64,000 nucleotides of DNA, from positions 349,647,991 to 349,711,990 of the forward strand of contig NC_134455.1 of NCBI RefSeq assembly GCF_047948215.1, read 5' to 3'. Below the pieces are notes generated by a model. That model worked only from the letters and a program-made list of their open reading frames with translations. It was not told the DNA's origin and made no database searches. The DNA is from Lycorma delicatula. Its lineage: Eukaryota > Arthropoda > Insecta > Hemiptera > Fulgoridae. The first letter of the stretch is position 1. Each line of letters opens with the position of its first letter. Made by a program: the position numbers and the translations under genes. Shown piece after piece: positions 58,210 to 64,000 of this stretch.

Positions 58210-59499
58210 TAGATATTTATAATAGAAAGCAAAAACAGATGATTATTTCTTTTATTAAAAAAAGCATATAATTGCATACATAGTAGGCCTTCGATGTTAA
58301 AAATTCTGAGAAATCTCGGATTGGATCCTAAATTGGTAAATATGATCGGTTTAACATTGACAAATACAAAATCTAAAGTGAAGTTTCGTGGCGAATTTTC
58401 CGAAACTTTTTACATAAAATCCGGAATGAGACAAGGCGACGGACTTTCGCCTTTATTATTTAATCGTGCACTAGAATTTCTGATGCGCGAATGGTTTAAA
58501 ATTAATTCAAAAAATATTCATATAGGATACAAAAGAGATAACTTAAATTTAAATTGCCTAGGATTTGCCGACGACTTAGCTTTATTAGCTAATAGTATTG
58601 CAGAAGCCAGAATACAAATAACAAGTGTAGAAGAACTTGCGAATAAAATTGGATTTAAAATTTCTTACGAAAATACTAAAATGATGGCTATAGATCCTTT
58701 AGTTATTAATTCTGTGAATATTAATGGAAACAAAGTAGAACTTGTAGACAAATTTAAATATCTTGGAGAGATCATTACTTGTGATTGTAACGAAAAACAA
58801 AATTGAACTGAAAGACTTAATAAATTATTTAAAGTGCTACAAGTAACCAAAAATACTTACAACAAAAATTCGCTCTCGATTAAGACTAAAATTAGACATT
58901 ACAAAACTGTGGTTAAACCAGTAATTACTTATGCGAGCGAGACTTTATTTAGATTAAATCAGAAAAATAGGACTGAAACTTTGCTTAAAGTTGAACGCAG
59001 GATTATTAGAACCTATATAAACAAAAAATAAACACGAAAATCAGTACAGATTATTGCCTAATAGATTTCTGTACGAAAACTTGGAATCCTTAGTTGATAC
59101 TGTGAAAAAGAAGCGAATTTCTTTTTGTGCACTCTTGTTAAGATTACCGCAGGATAGGATTACTAAGAGAATTATCGATCAAATTTGGTCTTTAAAAAAT
59201 CCGCCATTATGGATCAAAGAAATTAAAGAAGACATGCAAGAATTAAATTTGACTTACGAAGATTTACTTAATAAATCCGAAAAATTAAAATTTTTTATTA
59301 AAGATCCGAATACCAACTTTAAAGTAAGAACTTTCAATTATACAAAAAGGGTTTATTCAGAAGAGGATCGTAAAACAAGATCATTAAGAATGACTAAATA
59401 TTGGGAGAAAGTAAAAGCTAAGAAAAAGGCCAAAAGATCGGCAAAAAAAACTTGAATTATTCTGACTAAAGTGGTCCTTTGCGGCCTTAAAAGTAAAAA
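58210..59499 (+). mobile_element. LINE reverse transcriptase with target-site duplication
   Basis: A 5'-truncated LINE flanked by a 13-bp duplication AAAAGTGGTGATA (58197-58209 and 59500-59512), ending in a short A tract. The frame from 58294 has MLKILRNLGLDPKLVNMIGL, SGMRQGDGLSPLLFNRALEF, the catalytic LGFADDLALLANSIAEARIQ, and VDKFKYLGEIITC. There is a TGA at 58804-58806, after which the same frame continues (TERLNKLFKVLQVTKNTYNK) to 59031. After a one-base shift in an A run the C-terminus reads RLLPNRFLYENLESLVDTVK and ends in a lysine-rich KAKKKAKRSAKKT (stop 59453-59455). Motif A upstream is decayed (KKAYNCIH kept). The clade is uncertain; the RT has the RQGDxLSPxLFN form. Confidence 0.88.
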
Positions 59500-59514
59500 A
59501 AAAGTGGTGATAAC

Positions 59515-59880
59515 GATGATTCATGTAGTGTTAACAGCGCTTTCTGAGCTCATGATACTAGTGAAAATAATGAAAAAATTCATAGAAAACATGGGTCTGA
59601 AAACGCTCCGATAGCGAGTTACGACTAGCGAAAGATTTCGTCCTGATTCTTGGGTAAAGAGTGCAAAAAACCATGCGGAAACTCTAGAAACCCAAATTAA
59701 AGTGTAAACTTGATTGTTTTTTATGGTTTTTAAACCTGACATATATTAAAAACAGGTTCAAGAATCATATCTTCTGTAGTTTTCATAATATTCGACGTAA
59801 AACAGAAAACCTTTTGTCTAAAAACACAAAACGATATTATTTGTATTACAAAAAATTTGTTAAATGCTAATAAATGCGTA
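59515..59880. other. No gene seen
   Basis: A 73-codon minus frame here is not supported by any motif. Confidence 0.35.
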
Positions 59881-59886
59881 AAATTT

Positions 59887-60082
59887 AGGGATTACTGATT
59901 AATTATGAATTTTAAAGTTGTGCATATCAATTTTTATAAATGGGAATTAAAATGAAAATAAAATTTAAAATTATTATGTTCATAACAGTTAAAATAAGTC
60001 AACGTTAAAAGAAAAACGTCTTGTAATGTTTACAAGACGTAAACATAACAAGACTTAAATTCATAATTAATCAGTAATCCCT
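59887..60082. mobile_element. MITE with 26-bp perfect inverted repeats
   Basis: Arms AGGGATTACTGATTAATT... (59887-59912) and their exact inverse (60057-60082) enclose an AT-rich 144-base core containing a smaller CGTCTTGTAA/TTACAAGACG hairpin at 60017-60040. No target duplication is clear. Confidence 0.85.
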
Positions 60083-60399
60083 GATGGTTGAAGAATAATC
60101 CAAAAGCGCTTGGATAGTCAATACTCACCATTGTTGGTCAGCGGATGCTCTATTTTTATAAAAATGGATGTAAAATAACCCAATAAAAAACAAATATAAG
60201 TTCAAGAAATTTGATTTTATTACTAACTTTTACTGTGTGAAAACGAATGGATTACGCATACAAAGCAGGTTTGTGTTCCTACAAAATGCAATAGTATAAA
60301 AAATAGTGTTGTATTAAGATAACATCTTAAAATACTACCGGACGACGATTCTGACTTTTTACAGTCAGTCTACGGCACCATAAGAGAATTCAAAACGCA

Positions 60400-60720
60400 G
60401 TAGCCATGACTTTTCCCGTAGATGGCTAGTTTTTGCTCTCTTTGGGTCACTCACCTGCTCACACAGACTGTTTGGCTTCTGGAATGCAATGGTTAATCAA
60501 AGTCTTATCTACTATTATAAAACGTTGAAGAAACTCAGTGGAATCGCGTTTGAATATAATTGCGCGTAAATATTCTTTTAAAGTGTTTAGTTGAATGCGC
60601 TTTTGTTTTACTGTAATGTAAGCTCAGAAAGCTTTTCCGTATTCTAAAAATCTTGTAAAATGTAGGGGAAACGGTCTATCGAGATGTTTGAGATGTTAGA
60701 AAACTCGCGTACTTTCAGCC
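60400..60720 (+). repeat. Family D, copy 2
   Basis: Aligns with 8590-8860 around TACTATTATAAAACGTTGAA and AAACTCAGTGGAATCGCGTT. It then diverges, but returns at CTTGTAAAATGTAGGGG and CTCGCGTACTTTCAGCC. Confidence 0.5.
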
Positions 60721-61129
60721 ATTTATCATTTAACACAGCATTGTGAACGAAGAGGAAGAATACTTTAAAGTGGAACGTAGCTATTTTTTTTTTTATGTCC
60801 GTCGAATATAAAACAAACAAACAAACTCTGTAAAAACAAACTTTCAAAACAAACTACTCTGCTAACAGCTCGAACATTAGTTTTCATCATTTTTAGATAA
60901 TGCCAAATTTTGTTTGCTTATTCAATCTCCATAAACAAGCAACTAATCTCACGCGTTTGAAACACTTCACGGCACGTCATCTAAAAGATAATACTTGACA
61001 AAAATCATAGTAATACAAACAATATTTCTATGTCAGGCCGAGACTTTTCGAACGACTCTATAATTTTAGTATATAAAAGGCATACAGTGGTTTTTTTTTA
61101 AAAATATTTGTATTTTTATTTTTATTTTT

Positions 61130-61545
61130 TTGTCTTCAGTCATTTGACTGGTTTGATGGAGCTCTCCAAGATTCCCTATCTAGTGCTAGTCGTTTCATTT
61201 CAGTATACGCCCTACATCCTACATCCGTAACAATTTGTTTTACATATTCCAAACGTGGCCTGCCTACACAATTTTTTCCTTCTACCTGTCCTTCCAATAT
61301 TAAAGCGACTATTCCAGGATGCCTTAGTATGTGGCCTATAAGTCTGTCTCTTCTTTTAACTATATTTTTCAAAATGCTTCTTCTTCATCTATTTGCCGCA
61401 ATACCTCTTCATTTGTCACTTTATCCACCCATCTGATTTTTAACATTCTCCTATAGCACCACATTTCAAAAGCTTCTAATATTTTCTTCTCAGATAGTCC
61501 GATTGTCCAAGCTTCACTTCCATATATATTTGAATATATGTTTGA
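61130..61545 (-). mobile_element. LINE 3' end with A-rich tail (inverted)
   Basis: The minus strand has a clean frame IVKRRDRLIGHILRHPGIVA, LILEGQVEGKNCVGRPRLEY, VKQIVTDVGCRAYTEMKRLA, and LDRESWRAPSNQSND with a stop. The tail is TGACTGAAGACAAAAAAATA. It is the same family as 17155-17480 but better preserved. Upstream, RWVDKVTNEEVLRQ is in another frame. Confidence 0.85.
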
Positions 61546-61679
61546 TTTCTATATAAAATTAGTCTTATTGAATAATTAAAATATGCATTTCTTTATACCA
61601 GTAAGAATGAAGGAAATATGTGAAAATATATACATTTTTTAAAGCTATTAAATATAATGAACGCTTATGTTTTGTGTGA

Positions 61680-62245
61680 AACCTTCGGTGTTAGAGGAAG
61701 GTGCGGGATCACGCTTCCGCGAATCGGTTAGTTTGATACTTTTTTTTTAACCACCGGGACCACCGTTAAGTATTGCTTCAGAGGATGAGATGGATGATTT
61801 ATAGCGTGTGAAAATTCCATGCCTGACCGGGATTCGAACCCGGGACCTCCAGATGAAAGACCGAGACGCTACCACTCCTGCCACGGAGGTCGGCTAATTT
61901 GATACTTGTGAGTTGTAAATGGTAGGTGGTCGTGGTTGGAAGAGTCCATGTGCAGGCGATAGTAGGTTGTGTAAATACACTAATGAAAATGTCTGCTGAG
62001 ATATTTGCATCGGTGACATCCTGACAAAGCCCAAACTGATGATTGTGTTGTGTTATTAGAATCTAAAAGATGAACTTCGGTAAAGCCCATCATGGCTGGA
62101 AACGAAGGGGATGGTGTGGCTACCGGGATATAGATTTCTTGTCACCATAGATTCATTCTGACTCCCGTAGGCGAAGACATCCACCTGTGTTTCCCTAGGG
62201 GAATCAGGATGAATCGATGGTGACAAAAAAGTGATTTCGGTTTAC
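61680..62245 (-). repeat. Family C, copy 3, interrupted by a SINE
   Basis: Inverted relative to copies 1 and 2. GATCACGCTTCCGCGAATCG at the left matches the end of copy 2, and GTAAAGCCCATCATGG matches its beginning. The right edge carries an additional hairpin (62139-62171 with 62193-62226, TTGTCACCAT...ATGGTGACAA) not seen in the other copies. Confidence 0.72.
61742..61897 (-). mobile_element. SINE-2 copy with 10-bp target duplication
   Basis: The minus strand starts GCCGACCTCCGTGGCAGGAG, with TCCCGGGTTCGAATCCCGG (B box), CAGGCATGGAATTTTCACAC, and the tail TCATCCTCTGAAGCAATACT. It ends GGTGGTCCCGGTGGTTAAAA plus an A run. TTTGATACTT occurs on both sides (61732-61741 and 61898-61907). Inserted into family C. 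Confidence 0.93.
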
Positions 62246-62482
62246 ATTGTTTTTTAAACCATGTATTAACAAATATTACTTAATTGAAGACTGCCCAAAA
62301 ATAGTTAATTTCACACCAGGATAACAAGATGTTAAAGTTATTTCCATTAGCGAGACATTTTCTGTGATGTAAATTTTTTGTCTAGGGAAAACTGATAGAA
62401 TAATGACAAGAATAAGAAGATAAACAACACGATATTTTTCAGTAAATGAAACAACTACAGTTACGTCATAACAAAAATATAA

Positions 62483-62484
<2 letters not shown>

Positions 62485-62512
<28 letters not shown>
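62485..62512 (+). repeat. (TG)n microsatellite
   Basis: Fourteen TG units. The minus-strand frame across it is not a gene. Confidence 0.95.
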
Positions 62513-62516
<4 letters not shown>

Positions 62517-62639
62517 AACTTAAAACATTTATAAAACAAAAAGAAATATTCGACTGGGAGTCGAATTAAGCAGTTAGTAAAATATAGAAAAGGCAATTGA
62601 CATATAAATAAAGCAAAAAATTTCATTACAGTATGTTAT

Positions 62640-63570
62640 GTACGACCTGCGTGTCAATATTCTTTGTTTTGTCTGTCGAATGCAGTAGAGGTTTCTGTTG
62701 TTTTGTGTCAGTTATTTTTAAATAAAACATGAAAACTGCAATGCTTGTAAGATATTTTGTTCAAAATTTTCTCTTGTGATATAGGTTGACTATATCCAGA
62801 TAGTTTACTTTTTTATTAAAATTATTATAAAAATCTCATGTTTTTATAAATAGTTTAAAAGAGAAGGTTCTGATTTTTTTATTAAAATGCTTTTTATTAA
62901 AAAGCTTTTTTTTTATTTCGTTTTTATATATTTTAGCATTATGAATAAAATTATTATTCTGTTAAAAATTGTCAAGTTTTTCAATTTTTTATTTTATTTT
63001 TCAAGTTAAAAAAAAGATTTCTGAAATTATTATTTATTTTCAAATGATTTTATTTACATAAATTTTCTCAGAATTAAATTCCATGAAATTTTAAATCTTA
63101 GAAATATTTTCCTTTTATTTATTTTAATTTTTTAACTCAACTTTAATTTTTAGGGCTTTGCAATAATTTTCTCAATTACTATTAAAGAAAATAACTCGTT
63201 TAACGAGTTTTTTCATTTTTCAGGTCATATAATTTATAAAAACATCAACTTTGTTCCTTGACTTTGTATCTCAAGATTTACTGAAGATTTCATTTTATCC
63301 TTCGAACAAAGATCAGGATGAATTATTTCGCTAGCCGTAACTCGAAACCAAAGCATATTTAAACATATTTTTAATGAAAAATTTTGCTCACGTTAATGTT
63401 TCAAATTACCTTTCTTCGGACTTCGAGATGGGGAGTCAATTGATAAAAAACGAGCATCACGAAAAAGCGTCACGCGCTATCTGAAAACACAGTTCATTCA
63501 AGAATCATGTTTAAAGAATGATACTGTTATTCTTTTGTGAACGGTTTTTGATCCCGCTCTTATTTTCATA
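62640..63570. other. No gene seen
   Basis: AT-rich with long T/A runs. Confidence 0.45.
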
Positions 63571-63574
63571 TTAC

Positions 63575-63947
63575 CAGTGGCGGCTCGTTACTAAAATTAG
63601 TTGGGGTGCTGCTCCAAAAATTTTTTTTGGGTCTTTTCAAGGCCATGGTTAAAGTTTTCTATAAAATAAAAGAATCTAAAAAAAATAAATCAAATAGAAT
63701 AGCTGGAAGCAGGATAATAATATAATTCTACACTTTATCGCATTCAAGAATATGGTACACGGTTTCATTCTTTCTAATAACGTTTTCCTTGATTTTCAGA
63801 AAGTTCAGTTTCGTTGTTGCGTTTTTGCACTTCTTGGAACCTTTTATTTTCATCTTTTAATATTGTCTTTAAAATTTCTCTTTCTTTTATAATTTCTTCA
63901 GTTCTTTTAGTTAGATCTTCTTGGACTCGTGTAAACCATTTGCCTTT

Positions 63948-63984
<37 letters not shown>

Positions 63985-64000
63985 GGAAGAAATAAAAACA
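63575..64000. mobile_element. hAT-type element, second copy (right end outside window)
   Basis: Starts CAGTGGCGGCTCGTTACT and matches 44183-44375 closely for about 190 bases (GGGGTGCTGCTCC, AATAGCTGGAAGCAGGATAA, CTTTATCGCATTCAAGAAT). It then carries different internal sequence. The other terminus lies beyond the window. Confidence 0.82.
63774..63977 (-). pseudogene. Coding-like fragment inside the second hAT copy
   Basis: Open on the minus strand from just after a TAA at 63978-63980 (a poly-A run gives Lys residues) to TAG at 63774-63776. It reads KGKWFTRVQEDLTKRTEEII, KEREILKTILKDENKRFQEV and QKRNNETELSENQGKRY. Highly charged, helical and coiled-coil-like. Not amphiphysin and not recognised. 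It may be a last exon of another captured gene or part of a transposon protein. Confidence 0.4.

Noticed and set aside
59521..59742. 73-codon minus frame after the LINE
   Set aside because: No motif, overlaps the LINE's flank, no supporting context.
1..64000. CRISPR array or prokaryotic operon structure
   Set aside because: No regularly spaced repeats and no prokaryotic gene organisation. Splice signals, SINEs, LINEs and microsatellites mark this as animal DNA.

Overview
The window is a strongly AT-rich, gene-poor stretch of an animal genome, almost certainly an insect. Evidence: an exon closely matching the start of insect amphiphysin, several mariner/Tc1 transposases, pogo/Tigger, hAT and Helitron remnants, several LINE lineages, and tRNA-derived SINEs. 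A hemipteran is my best guess from the overall repeat mixture, but that is an inference. I found no intact host gene. Nearly everything recognisable is transposable-element debris, plus one region (about 9.4-15.5 kb) with decayed coding frames that do not match the surrounding repeat families.

Layout. 0-6.7 kb: a LINE fragment (minus), a copy of dispersed family A, a SINE, a copy of dispersed family E, and the 3' end of a Tigger/pogo element with its terminal repeat. 6.7-9.4 kb: little that can be assigned. 9.4-15.5 kb: a TATA box and a direct duplication with splice-donor-like sites, then decayed plus-strand coding frames. One frame is split by a SINE, one keeps its frame over about 178 codons despite three nonsense codons, and one resembles a retroviral-type integrase like those of Polinton/Maverick elements. 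A 153-codon open frame of unknown function follows. 15.5-28.2 kb: family A copies, LINE 3' ends and RT fragments, a nonautonomous hAT element, a SINE and a foldback element. 28.2-33.6 kb: three copies of one LTR-like sequence. 33.9-36.7 kb: a LINE tail and two mariner pseudogenes in convergent orientation. 37-43 kb: SINEs and copies of families A and E.

44-49 kb: a hAT element with target duplication that carries what looks like the 5' end of amphiphysin, a helix-turn-helix transposase fragment, a short foldback element, and a GC-rich palindrome. 50-60 kb: an inverted/direct segmental duplication, a Helitron helicase pseudogene, a Tc1/mariner element with both termini, another mariner pseudogene, a LINE with target-site duplication, and a MITE. 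60-64 kb: a LINE tail, family C with a nested SINE, and the start of a second hAT copy.

Family names used below: A and E are dispersed 0.7-0.9 kb repeats with internal pol III-like boxes and short inverted ends. C, D and F are other repeats found at least twice here. SINE-1 and SINE-2 are tRNA-derived SINEs with different heads. All calls come from reading the sequence and remembered family motifs; no database search was possible.
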